DNA of 64,000 nt from Plenodomus lindquistii (taxonomy: Eukaryota; Ascomycota; Dothideomycetes; Pleosporales; Leptosphaeriaceae), in contig JANUWI010000010.1 in NCBI GenBank assembly GCA_025504975.1, positions 868,001-932,000 on the forward strand, given 5' to 3'. Position numbers and translations under genes: made by a program. Every line of letters begins with the position of its first letter. Position 1 is the first letter of the stretch. The notes below the pieces were generated by a model. The model did no database searches and was not told the DNA's origin. It saw only the letters and a list, made by a program, of their open reading frames with translations. This document shows, one piece after another, positions 10,294-20,986 of the stretch.

Positions 10294-11220
10294 ATGCAGT
10301 CCTCACTGAACAACTGGCTTAAGAAGCCGTCTACGCAGCCAGAGGCCAAAGTGCACGCTTCATCGCCTACACCTCCTCCACCGCCACCACCCGCCTCCAA
10401 TCTCAAGCGGCCCCCGCCACCCCGCAAGTCGTCGTCGGTCCCGAATCGCGTGCCCTCTGCCGCGGTGCCGGGCATGTCCAACATGGACAACTGGAACGAC
10501 ATACCCGACGACTTCCTCCAGGCCCCATCACGGCCAAGGGCAAAGAAGAGCCCGCGCTCGTCGCATGCCATCACTCCCGTCAATCTCTCGAGAGCACCCT
10601 CGCCCGCCGCGCCCCCTGTGCAGCAGCCCGCCATCCCCCAGCTGTTCGACCTCCGCCCTCTGCCCTCCAATGTCCAGCTTGCCCCGCTTACTGCAGAGCT
10701 TCTGCCAGCCTACAAGCAGCTCAACGCCCTGACGCTGCCCATCCCCTACCCAGAGAGCTTCTACAAGGAGACCATGACGCAGCCTCATCTGGGCGTCACC
10801 CTCGTGGCACTGTGGCATGCCTCCCCCACCTGGGACGCCGACTCCTCTTCCGATAAGCCGCAACTTGTGGGCGCGATCCGTTGTCGCATCCTCCCTGGCT
10901 CGCAGCTGTACATCTCCACCATGAGCATCCTCGCGCCCTACCGCACTCACGGCATCGCCATGCACCTTCTACAAGCCATTGTGAAGAAAGCTGTGCATCT
11001 GCATGGCGTGCGCTGCGTGACTGCGCACGTGTGGGAGGCAAACGACGAGGGTATGGAATGGTACAAGAAGCGAGACTTTGAGATCCTGGGCAAGGAGCAG
11101 GATTACTACAAGAAGCTGAGACCACAGGGCGCTTTTCTTGTCAAGAAGTGGATCGGCATTGCCGACTTGTTGGCGAATGGCGCTATGGAAGGCATGCGAG
11201 CGGACGGTCCCGTGGAATAG
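10294..11220 (+). CDS. NAA50-like GNAT acetyltransferase with PIP-box-like N-terminus
   Basis: Single-exon gene of 308 residues. Residues 125-300 form a GNAT fold: LPIPYPESFYKE (148-159) and YISTMSILAPYRTHGIA (206-222) match the NAA50 family, with the acetyl-CoA loop R217-T-H-G-I-A. NAA50 acetylates protein N-termini that begin with Met and, in animals, supports sister-chromatid cohesion. The first 120 residues are disordered and Pro-rich. They start MQSSLNNWLKKP, where Q2-x-x-L5-x-x-W8-L9 resembles a PCNA-interacting (PIP) box. A 60-70 segment (NMDNWNDIPDDFL) may be a second short motif. NAA50 enzymes are usually about 150-200 residues, so the extension is notable. The acetyltransferase call is firm; the exact substrate class is inferred. 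Confidence 0.82.
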   Translation: MQSSLNNWLKKPSTQPEAKVHASSPTPPPPPPPASNLKRPPPPRKSSSVPNRVPSAAVPGMSNMDNWNDIPDDFLQAPSRPRAKKSPRSSHAITPVNLSRAPSPAAPPVQQPAIPQLFDLRPLPSNVQLAPLTAELLPAYKQLNALTLPIPYPESFYKETMTQPHLGVTLVALWHASPTWDADSSSDKPQLVGAIRCRILPGSQLYISTMSILAPYRTHGIAMHLLQAIVKKAVHLHGVRCVTAHVWEANDEGMEWYKKRDFEILGKEQDYYKKLRPQGAFLVKKWIGIADLLANGAMEGMRADGPVE

Positions 11221-12250
11221 ACGTCCTCGCGACCTTCGGCTGCCTATCGCAGTGGCCCATCCTCTATATCCGCACAACTCTGCCTGCAGCGAATACTTCA
11301 AAATTCACGCCTCGAATCGATGATTCCGCAGGTCGATCTCATGTCCTCACAAGGATGACAAGTATTGACAGTCACTGCAATGGTCCCACGGCCTCTACTG
11401 TTCATGCGCCCACCACGCCAACGTCACGCAACCCAGATCCGTCGCCGCTGTCCATTGAAACCGACACCGACGCGAATGAAGGCACAATATTCCCTGATTA
11501 TTACTATCCAAGTCTAGTTGGTGGGATATTAACGTCCGAAAGACCATCGTCAAGACCGCACAATACAAGCAGCGAAGGAGTCAGACCAGTCGCACATCGT
11601 GTCCGGTACCATTGCGTGGTACTACCAATATGGTGGATACTATGATGGTGTGCCATGGACGGAATGCACCAAATGTGTCGACGGCTCCAAGTGCGTAGTG
11701 CAGAATGCGAGTTGGTGTCGAGGAGCACAGTCCTGCAACCACTGCTGATGTGCAGCAGAGTAGTGAAAATAGTGTGTCGTCGATCTTTCATTTGGAGTAT
11801 GATGGAAATTGGAAGAACAGAACAGAGCTGCTTTTTCTTTCCCAGCATTCGACATATAGAGCAGATATCGCGAACGCATTTCTATCCTTGTCCTAGCCAT
11901 GGCTTTCTAAATCATTCCGGACCCTGCTAATGACCAAGGCTGACGACGCACGGGGCTGTCTGCTCTGCTTAGCGTCAGATAAGCTCCAGCTACCCCTCCA
12001 ACGGTACCTGACACCGCCCCACCTTCTAACAATTACTCAATTGCCTGCCATAACGTCATGGACACGGGCGACGCAAGCCCGAAATCGTTAGCAATGAATG
12101 CACTTGTTCCATTCGTACTGTCTATTCCTAATCATCCTGCGCGTAGCCTCTTGACTCCACGTTGGACGTGAGTCTAAATCATCACTATCACGAACGTTAC
12201 TTCCAACACTCTCTGCGCCCCAGCATTTGAATACACGCACAGCGACCGCC
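11221..12250. other. Intergenic region, no gene recognised
   Basis: 3' flank of the NAA50-like gene and promoter of SHB17. Several short open frames on both strands have no recognisable product. Confidence 0.5.
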
Positions 12251-13186
12251 ATGCCAGACCCACGCGTCTTCATCATCCGCCACGGCGAGACAGAATGGTC
12301 ACTCAACGGCCGACACACAGGAACCTCTGACATCCCACTCACCGAAAACGGCGAGAAGCGCATACGAGCCACAGGAAAAGCTTTAGTCGGCGACGATCGA
12401 TTAATCGTACCCAGCAACCTAGCACACATGTTCGTCCCCCTCCCCCTCCCCCAACAACGGCTACAAAGCCAAAATAGTACACACACACCCTTCTAACATC
12501 CCACTCCACACAGCTACGTCTCCCCCCGCACCCGCGCCCAACGAACCCTCGAACTCCTCAATCTAGGCTGCAAAGACGCGTATCCCTGGGCCACCTCAGA
12601 CTCCACCTCCTCGTCGTCGTCATCATCAAGCTCCCCCAACATCCGCACGCACGCCTCAATACAAGTCACAGAAGCGATCCGCGAATGGGACTACGGCGCC
12701 TACGAAGGCAAGACGTCTCCTGAAATCCGCAAAGAGCGCAAAGAAAAGGGACTAAACGAGGACTGGGACATCTGGCGCGATGGCTGTGAGGAGGGGGAGA
12801 TGCCTGCGGATGTGGAGAAGAGGCTTGATGAGTTGATTGGGGAGATTAGAGAGAGGTTTCATAAGGGTGAGTTTTTATTTTTTTGTTTTTGAATGTGAAT
12901 TTGGGGGAAGGGGGGATTGAAAGGTAAGGCTAATATTGATCGTGTAGGACGGTTCGGCGCAGATGGGAAACCTAATGATGTGCTTATTGTTGCGCATGGA
13001 CATATTCTACGGTCTTTTGCGGCACGCTGGGTTGGCAAGCCATTGCGGGATAACCCTAGCTTGATCCTTGAGGCGGGTGGTGTGGGCACTTTGAGCTATG
13101 AACACCATAGTGTTGAAGAGCCGGCGATCTTGCTCGGTGGTGCCTTCGTGGTGGATGTGGTGGAGAAGGAGAGGGGTGAGAAGTGA
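12251..13186 (+). CDS. SHB17: Sedoheptulose 1,7-bisphosphatase (histidine phosphatase family)
   Basis: Cytosolic enzyme of the riboneogenesis branch that removes the C1 phosphate of sedoheptulose 1,7-bisphosphate, feeding the non-oxidative pentose phosphate pathway. Exons 12251-12429, 12514-12866 and 12948-13186 give 256 residues. The start VFIIRHGETEWSLNGRHTG carries the phosphohistidine His11 in RHGE. SPRTRAQRTLELL supplies the next phosphate-binding Arg, REWDYGAYEG the acidic proton donor, and LIVAHGHILR the second catalytic His. A Ser-rich insert sits after the TSD segment of exon 2. The other possibility is a close phosphoglycerate-mutase-like phosphatase, but the N-terminal signature is that of SHB17. 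Convergent with the next gene. Confidence 0.9.
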
Positions 13187-13491
13187 GGGCGGACATGTAC
13201 AATATGAAGGTCGGTTTCTTCATCCAAAGTCACGGCGGGAAATCAAGCACAGTGATCATCGATCCTTGTATATTTCTATGATAGGCTGAGCTACGTTGTC
13301 AGTCCGTCGAATGCTGTTCGCACTGCTAGTCTGTGAGTATTGTTCACACTGTTCGTAGCGTCGTCCCCAATATTAGTCCTCCCTTCCGTCTGCTCACACT
13401 AATCGTAGCCGTCCCCATCGTCGTCCTTCCTTCAATTTGCGTCGTCAAATCTCCCAGCCAAGTCTTCTCATTCGAGCTCCCTGAACTATGC
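13187..13491. terminator. Shared 3' region of convergent genes
   Basis: 305 bp between the stop codons of SHB17 (plus) and the zinc-finger/exonuclease gene (minus). It must hold both transcript ends. It contains a loose direct repeat of a TCG-rich segment (about 13320-13430). Confidence 0.45.
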
Positions 13492-15537
13492 CTATAATCC
13501 TGCTCTCTGCAAATCCAAGCTGGTCTGCTTGGCAGCGTTTTCGAGCTCGGGCTTGTGCTTGCAGGCCCACAGCACAAACTCCCTCGCTGCAAACGCATTC
13601 ATCAACACATCCCTGCCATATTCTGGATCGTCCTTGAGCTGTATGTTCATAAGCCTTTTGGCCAATCCCTCCAGACCTAGCTGTGTCTTAGTCAGTGGGC
13701 CTTTTGCCGCGTTCTCGTAGACCTTGACGACATCGATGGCGCGACCGTGGAGCATGCGTAGCGCATCGAGATCTGATCGTAGATTGTGGCCGACGATGAT
13801 TGTTTCTGTGTCAATGAACCTGTATAGAGCTGACCGTGCGGCAGTCCAGCCTTTGAAAATCTTGTAGCCATAGGATCGTGCGTGTTCCATGTCGCGCCAG
13901 GCGAAGAGGCCAGTGGATGCGGAACGCCAGTCTGCCACGGCAGCATTCGGTGAAGTGCACACGAGATGGTTCATGAGGATGCGACCGGTGACGACATCTA
14001 CGGCAGCGATCTTGACAATGTCCTGAGCACCGTCTGCAAGGATGACTTTAGCACACCCTAAAGCAACAGCACCGAGACCCGGCTTCATTTGGTTGCGAGT
14101 GGGTGACATCTGGAATTCCCCAGGAGGATACGAGTACTCGTACTCATTTGCGAACGCCTTGGGTTTCGGTAGGTATTCACCTTGGAGCGCCTTGGGGAGA
14201 TGTATCATGTCCTCGATCCTACCAACGACGTCACGCTGTGCGGATGTGCCAATGCGTGTCCAGTCTATCTCGCACGCTGTCAGTTTCCCATGGTTGGTGA
14301 TGTATATGTCCGACTGGATCAATAGGCGTAGAATCTTGCCCTGGATCAGCTTAGCCTGCTCCATATCGGCTGGCCCACCGTCATTTGAACCGAAGGCCAT
14401 GGTAGGGCCAGGGGGACGCAGCATAGGCTGCGAATGCGTGCGGTGTAGTGCAGTGGGTGTAGTCGTCGCAACAGTCTGCTGTACAGTGACGGGTCGAGTA
14501 CCGTTCTGAACCTGTCGACCTCCTCGACCACGCATGGCAGCAGGGGCTGCTCTCAAAAGACCCTCGGCTCTCAAACGCTCTCGCTGCTGTTGGCTCAACA
14601 TCCACGAATCGCGCCCATGAAGATCCAGCCTTTGGCCTCCCACGCCGTGAACGTCACCGTCATGAACCTTGAGGGCCGGTGCGGAACGGAACACTTTGCC
14701 ACAGCCAGGCTTCTGACATCGGAACTTCGCCTCATTCGTCGGTTCGTTGGCAGCGGAAAGCGTTCGAGATTGACCTTGGTTCGGCGACTGGACTGATAGC
14801 TGACTGGCAGCCGAAGGCACTGGAGCTTGAACGTGGACTGGCGACTTTGTTTTCACCGTGATAGTTTGCATAGGTACCGGTACATTGTCAGCTTTGCTTT
14901 CAGGTACGGGCGCAGGAACCGGAACATCCAATGTGCGATGCGCTTGACGTGATATCGCAGCGGGGGGTACCTCAGCTGAGGTTGAGGGAATCGTCAGAGA
15001 TTGGACAATGGATTCGAGCGGAGGTCGACAACCCAAGAAGTGATTGTTGTACTTTGCCCTGGAATTGTACACCCTCTTGCAGACATTGCAGTTGAACTTA
15101 TCTTTCTTAAGCTCCGCCGAGACAACCGTGGTGACGTCGTCGTAGCCAAGTGTTGCGTTCTCGACGGCTGGTGCCGGTGTATCCTGGTCAACGTACGTGG
15201 GCGCGGTGGTTTGTGACTTTGGCGGGGTCTTCTTCTGCTTGAAGTCCGCGCAGCTACCGTTGGGCCAACTACGGTGTTTGCCGTACTCTCTCTGGGAAGT
15301 GAAGTCGCGCGAGCACCTGTCACAAGTGATGATAATTTGGGTGCCGGTGTTGCTTGGATCAGGGAAGTGCTCCGATGTACGCTGGTGTGCCTCGAGTGCG
15401 AGCTGGTCATCAAACGGCCATTTGCACACAGGACAGTGCATCTTGGAGTTTTGGATGTCAGGATGGTGTGCAGTGTGCTGCTTCAGGTCGGCCTTGGAAT
15501 CGAAAGAGTCGTCACATATGCCACAGTGGTATGGCAT
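13492..15537 (-). CDS. C2H2 zinc-finger protein with degenerate DEDD exonuclease domain
   Basis: Single-exon gene of 681 residues from the ATG at 15537 (a longer frame upstream has no ATG). The N-terminal third has several C2H2-type fingers: C5-x2-C8-x12-H21-x2-H24, then MHCPVCKWPF, ITCDRCSRDF and FNCNVCKRVY. A later finger reads FRCQKPGCGKVF. A disordered linker follows. Residues 487-665 match the REX4/ISG20-like 3'-5' exonuclease fold: AVALGCAKV, DWRSASTG, GHNLRSDLDAL (583-593) and GRDVLMNAFAARE. Active members have an Asp-x-Glu pair (DCE) at the first motif; here it is G494-C-A496. The second-motif Asp589 and an Asp at 643 remain. The domain is therefore probably a non-catalytic RNA or protein binding module. 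Gene identity is unknown beyond the domains. Confidence 0.85.
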   Translation of the reverse strand: MPYHCGICDDSFDSKADLKQHTAHHPDIQNSKMHCPVCKWPFDDQLALEAHQRTSEHFPDPSNTGTQIIITCDRCSRDFTSQREYGKHRSWPNGSCADFKQKKTPPKSQTTAPTYVDQDTPAPAVENATLGYDDVTTVVSAELKKDKFNCNVCKRVYNSRAKYNNHFLGCRPPLESIVQSLTIPSTSAEVPPAAISRQAHRTLDVPVPAPVPESKADNVPVPMQTITVKTKSPVHVQAPVPSAASQLSVQSPNQGQSRTLSAANEPTNEAKFRCQKPGCGKVFRSAPALKVHDGDVHGVGGQRLDLHGRDSWMLSQQQRERLRAEGLLRAAPAAMRGRGGRQVQNGTRPVTVQQTVATTTPTALHRTHSQPMLRPPGPTMAFGSNDGGPADMEQAKLIQGKILRLLIQSDIYITNHGKLTACEIDWTRIGTSAQRDVVGRIEDMIHLPKALQGEYLPKPKAFANEYEYSYPPGEFQMSPTRNQMKPGLGAVALGCAKVILADGAQDIVKIAAVDVVTGRILMNHLVCTSPNAAVADWRSASTGLFAWRDMEHARSYGYKIFKGWTAARSALYRFIDTETIIVGHNLRSDLDALRMLHGRAIDVVKVYENAAKGPLTKTQLGLEGLAKRLMNIQLKDDPEYGRDVLMNAFAAREFVLWACKHKPELENAAKQTSLDLQRAGL

Positions 15538-18500
15538 AGCGGTGAGACGGTGAGACAGTGTGAGTGAGGATGGTGTCTGTAGCAATGTTGTTGGGTAAAC
15601 AGAGCAGTGAGGAAGGCGCGTGGTGAGCTCGGACCCGATCTGACGACGATATCGCGCGGTGAACGCAACCACCTCGACCCCACCTGGGCAGATACGCCGC
15701 TTCCTTACTATGTGAACTTGACAGACTTTGATTGCTGATGTTTCACAAGCCCTGATCCCATGTTCCTACAAACTTTGGACGTCCCCTTCCTACCGCAAGA
15801 TGCTCATGTGATCAACGACATTCACTCTTCGTAACCAAAAAATCGCTCAGTAACTGAATGGCTCATTTGGGCGACTCCATATCCCACCGCTCTCTTGACA
15901 AAGTTCTGGCCAGTACCTCTCTCACCGGTGAGGTGACTCTAAGGGTCCAATCAAGTGCTCGGTCCCCGTCCGCTCCTCCGAAGTGAAAGCCCTTGTTGTC
16001 TTATTTTGCGCGCTCATGCTGGCGATTTCTCACCTGGATCGACCCAGGCAACAATCCGAGCCTGATGCCACCAGGCTTTGCTATCTTCGAGCTGGCACGA
16101 TGCAGACACGTAAAGTTTTAGTGTTCAATAGAATTTTGACCAGCCCGTAATAGTGCAAGCGATGATGATGCAAGAAACGAATAACGATTGATGGGTATCA
16201 ATCAACGGCCTAGAGAGGACTACCCAAGTTGCTCTAGATGAACTCAAATGTTTCATTCGAAATACCAGTGAATCTTTGTATGTCAATAATCGAAAGCGAT
16301 CTCATGACGACAGCAGTGATGATCTTGATGTGGCACGACTCGTTGACCAACAAGATCAATTCGTCGTCTCTTTCGATGTGAAGATATCGCCCAACGTTGC
16401 GTCTAAGGTAGTTCCAAAGACGGCATTGGGATTGATCTTAGTGTTCCACTTAGTCCGGTCGACGAACAAGCGAGCTTGAACGACCTGGGAACTCATAGAA
16501 ATGGAAGGTAGAAGGATTTGATGGCGATGGCCAGGTAGTGTCTCCATGTTACTTGAGTGTCAGTTTCACAACCATGACCTCAACGGAGGATAAGGAGCTA
16601 CTTGAACTTACGTGCAGGTACACTTGAGAGGACTGTACCCGCAACGCTTCATATCAGTACTTTGCTACATTAAGGCGGAGGCGGTAAAGAATGTTCCCCC
16701 AATTTTAGTACAGGAAATCATACACGTGGCCGTTGGGAAATAACTTTGATCTATCAAGACCGAACTTGGCGCCCACATTAGTTACGCGGACGAGGCAGTG
16801 GGGTGGCTGTGCAAAGTAGCAAAGCTTAGGTACATAGGAGCACGCATCCATCGAGTCACTAAGATCAGAATCAATAGCAACGTGACCGGTACACCACACT
16901 ATGGAGCTGCCAGCTACAGCGTTATCTCTCATGGTAGACCTTCAATATCCATATAATACATAAATAGTGCAGTTTTTATTAAATGTTTACTTAGGTACCT
17001 AGGGAGTGTAGGAGAACATTATTGTACGACGATGGGAGCGTTATAACGTACGAGCTCTTTCATAGTGAGCTGCAACGCTATTAGAATGTTGGTACGTTGA
17101 GATCCTCATGTGTATTGGTCCCCACACATGGTGATCCCGCCCAATATATAAGATGATATTCCCATGCAGCAGCACAGTCGCAGTGAGCCACTAAGTGAAT
17201 GCCAACTACATTAAGAAGTTATTGTTTTACCTAGAGGCTCAAGAAGTGGATGGAGTTTCTAAGAGCAATGTCCGATCTTCCCCTCTTAACAATTTATTGC
17301 AATGACTCCATTTTTACTCTTGTAGTCATGTTGCGCTGTCCTTTACTTCTTGTACTGGCCCTAAAGACTAGTGGCTGTATTGTGCCCAAGTGAATCGTTA
17401 CCTGTTGTTCGAACATAGCGCTCGTATAGTGATAATAAGAAATTTGCTTGACAATAAGAAACACAGGATCACCTTATTCGCTGTGCAACAGGCCTTCGAC
17501 GCAAGATCAGCTCAAGTGGAGGCTAGAATATATACTAAATATGCAATGGCTGCGCTATCTTTCTCCAGAAGATGATCGCATGCTAAGCCAGGTGAGACGT
17601 CTGGCTCGTGTGTGTTGTTCATGAAACTGTTGCCTCTGTTGCCTATTCAGTGAGGTGACATCGGCGGCCGCTTCACCAATGATAGTTGTGCAAGTAGATT
17701 GCATCATAACCGGCCCAGTTTTCCTATTGTCGCGGGTACTATAGTCAAGTTGTAAGTCAGGCGTTCTTTGAAAGTCATAGGAACCATGTTTGGTTTGTGC
17801 CGAGTGTCTCTTTGCCATGGTCTCAGTCTGGCATCTGTATCATATCGAGTTCTCTACACGCTTACTGCGGGCACCAGGGTCTACCAATCGAACCAACAGA
17901 ATAACACAAAAGCGAAATTTTGGATTTTGGGTTGTGCCTCGCGATCCACAAATCCGTCGTCTGCCCAGACAACCAGGCGGTAGCGCCACAGCCTTGCTAT
18001 TGTGGTCGTCTGTCCATCGTGGTTTTCATGTACATGATTGGGCGTGCCTGCTACCAGGCAACAGTGAGTCATTTCCCTTTATATCATCGTCAGCATCCCT
18101 ATAGACTGCCGCATCCAACCGTGCTTTCGTGTCATCTTAGCTCATATATGCGCACCACTTTCATTCAATGCAACACAATCTTGAGAAGAGTCAACACGGT
18201 GTCAGCAGATCTCGTGGCAAGCTGATCATAAGGGCTGCGCAATTTTATGTGGCGAGACGGCGAGATGGTGAGACAGTCAAGGACCTGAGAGTGTTTTTCC
18301 TTGCCTGCAGCAAGCTTTGAATGTGCAGGACAGCCCAGATCATCTACCGTATCGAGGCGCCGTACTGAGTGGTGGTGACTCAGCCCATACCAAGACATTG
18401 AATAGCCGGAACAAGTCGGCATCCGGTTGAGGGAACTGGAGGGTCGCCATGCACTCTGACTTGTCAGCTCTCGAGACCTTGGCGCTTCTGGAAGCGATGC

Positions 18501-18600
18501 TGATGGCAAACTCTGCATATTTGCGTGCGTATGAGGCGCAAACAACTGCGATCGGCTGGCGATTCTTCGGACACCACCACACCCAGATCAGCTTGAGCGT
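15538..18600. other. Gene-poor spacer, AT-rich part
   Basis: No gene recognised. Stretches near 16920-17100 and 17380-17560 are AT-rich and contain the palindromic string TTAGGTACCTAGG (about 16992-17004), which is reminiscent of decayed repeats. Weak open frames at 16356-16547 and 16705-16932 (minus) and 16276-16479 (plus) have no family resemblance. Confidence 0.45.
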
Positions 18601-20064
18601 GTGTCCTGAGGGGTCTGGGTAGCCAAAGACACGGTTACGCCTGCTAGTTCATTTTGGGGAGCATCCCCGGTGCGAACCCACACCTAGCAATGATGACATG
18701 TGAGCAGCGGAGAAAGCCTACCGCTGCCCAGCCATGCGTAGCTCAGTTCCCCTCATCCTCAGCCATTTGCAAGCGCCGTCTGCGTCATCTGCAGAGCAAC
18801 AATGTGAGGCAATTTGTTGATGCAGCTCATGCAGAGCCTACAGAGGGCCGCTCGAGGTGCAAATGAAGTGCGTCGCAGGCTGACCACGGGCGTCGCAGCT
18901 GTGAAGCGTGATCGAGGGGGTTGTACCCTAATATCGCCGCTATGGGCCTGGCGAGGGCAGCGGTATTCGACACTGGCGGCGTAAAATGCCCCCTTTGGGA
19001 CGCCGCAGGCAACGGGGGCCAATGGCAGCAAAGGCAATGATGAGGAGTGGGCGACTTGGCACCAGGGATGCATGGTTGTTGGTTCCTCGCCCACGCCCGG
19101 CTAGAGATGCTCAGCCTGGAAGGGAGACAGTTAATTGCATGGAGCATGGAGCGCAAACGCGTCGATATGAAAGGAGACGCCGTGTGTCGCAGCAGACGGG
19201 CGCGTCGCAACCATGGCGCGCGCGTGAACAGGCGCAGGGAGGTCTCGGGCCCAAAGCGTGCGTCTGCAACTCGCTGCGCCAGGCACGGCGGCCGTGTTCG
19301 CTGCGAGCTGGCGGGCTATGGCCTGGAGCCCGCCGCCGATGCGCGATGGGGGGCCTCTTACGGTGTGTGAAGCGTGAGCACTGAGGAGGGCTCCCGATGC
19401 CAGCAGAGGACTCCCAATGCAAACACCTCGCGCGACAAGAGACCACGTAGCCGCTGGGCAGCAACGAGCCTGGAGCTGCGAAACCCAGTGGCCGTCACAA
19501 GGCAAGGCAGGCTATGACAATGCTCTGCGCAGAACGCTGCTGGGGCAAAAGGCAGTGCTGGCAAGGCCCGATGAGTCTTCAGTGTGGCAATCCGGGTGGT
19601 CTGTGCGCCGTTGGGATGACTGGCCACCTGGACGGGGGCTGTAGTATGGGGGTGGGTGGTGCTATTAGTATCGCCATGTCCGCCCAGCCCGTCCACCCTC
19701 AGCAAGACGCAGCAATGGACTTTACGATACCCCCCCGCGAGCCCATGGCCCTCATCTAGGACTGCCGCTCTGTCGACCCGCTGTATCGCAAACCCTCTGT
19801 TGCCTGTCGCCCTCCGCTCCACCCGTTACCGTCTTTGTCCAGGTAACAGCCAGCACGACCTTTGTCGCCGCCACGCTGCCGCCTGCCGCATAGACCCTTC
19901 GCCCAGTCTCCAGTCACGCATTCCACGACTAGGCTGACCGACTGCCCTCTACATAACATCCTCTTCTGTACCTGCGTTGCGACCAGCATCATCGCCTGTT
20001 CGCGCCTTCCGCCTTTACCGCCTCCCGACCGCCACTTCCTAACACGTCAACCTACACGCCCGAC

Positions 20065-20088
20065 ACCTCCACCTCCACCTCCACCTCC
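20065..20088. repeat. (ACCTCC)4 hexamer tandem repeat
   Basis: Four perfect copies of ACCTCC followed by an imperfect fifth, within the C/T-rich leader region of the cyclin gene. Confidence 0.85.
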
Positions 20089-20275
20089 ACCTGCAAACCC
20101 CCTCCTATGCACGCCAACAACCAATAATAATACATCCATACTACAGCAAACCTTCCCCAGCAACATCACCTCAACGCGCACTCCTCGCGAACCTACGAAG
20201 CTGCTGAGCTTGGTGCCACCGCAACAGGTCGTCACCTTACTCGAACAACTTCCACGTCGCACTCTCCAAACCACA

Positions 20276-20374
20276 ATGTACCTCTCGGCCTACACTGCTC
20301 CAGTCACAAGTCGCTCAGTCATCACCATCTCTTCCGGAAACAAGGCCTTCGCTATTGGAGGTTTCGCCTGCTAG
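20276..20374 (+). CDS. Candidate short upstream ORF (32 residues)
   Basis: The ATG sits in CCACAATG, a good start context for a filamentous fungus, and the frame runs 32 codons to TAG. The peptide is Ser/Thr/Ile-rich and ends FAIGGFAC. It lies about 610 bp upstream of the cyclin start in the probable leader, so it could be a translation-controlling uORF. Only the context supports it; no homologue is known to me. Confidence 0.25.
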   Translation: MYLSAYTAPVTSRSVITISSGNKAFAIGGFAC

Positions 20375-20986
20375 ATTCCCGCATCCCCTCTGAACTTCCA
20401 GTCTTTGCGACAGCTCTGCTGTTCCAGTGACTGTAATCTCTCGAGTGCTTGCGGACAGTCTCCCCACGGTCTTGTTTCGGTGATTCTGCAGTTGACAGTG
20501 ACTGGACGTAATTTCCAGCCCGCATCTGGCGGTCATTCGAACATTGGACATTGCTCGAACATCACTTCCACGTGCAATCTCGTCAAAACCCCTCACAACC
20601 TCCTTCGCATACCATCTCGATTTCGAAATCTATTCGCTCAGCGTCTTGCAACCCGCCTACTTCCTTCGACTACCTCTAAATCACAGACGTGATCAAAGAC
20701 TACATCGCAGAGAGCAGCCTGGTCCCCGAAAGATCAGCAGACTGAACAGACTCAGATCTCAGAAATATTCGTTGGAGCCACAGGGTCAACTCATACGGTT
20801 CCTCTAATCGGTAAACTCTCCGGTCACACCACGACCACCCCATCACGCTCTACGCCACATCTCCAGGTCTACCTAGCGGTTAGCACTTCGAGACGTAACG
20901 TCATAGCAAAGTCACCTCACCACTCACTCCTTATTGTCTACCTTTCCTACCAAAGACGCTTCTCTCTGTTTCCCCTATCTCTCATC

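Larger units (their letters stand above)
18601..20986. promoter_or_regulatory. GC-rich spacer and pyrimidine-rich leader of the cyclin gene
   Basis: About 18700-19800 is GC-rich, with open frames in most of the six frames. About 19860-20986 is C/T-rich, like fungal promoters and 5' leaders, and includes an ACCTCC repeat. I infer this is the extended regulatory region of the cyclin gene; no protein gene is recognised apart from a possible short upstream ORF. Confidence 0.45.

Noticed and set aside
18640..18700. A tRNA-like T-arm string (GGTGCGAACCCACACC).
   Set aside because: No matching acceptor stem, D-arm or anticodon arm around it.
18986..19384. Long overlapping open frames on both strands in the GC-rich block.
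   Set aside because: They occur in several frames at once, as expected of GC-rich non-coding DNA; no domain was seen.
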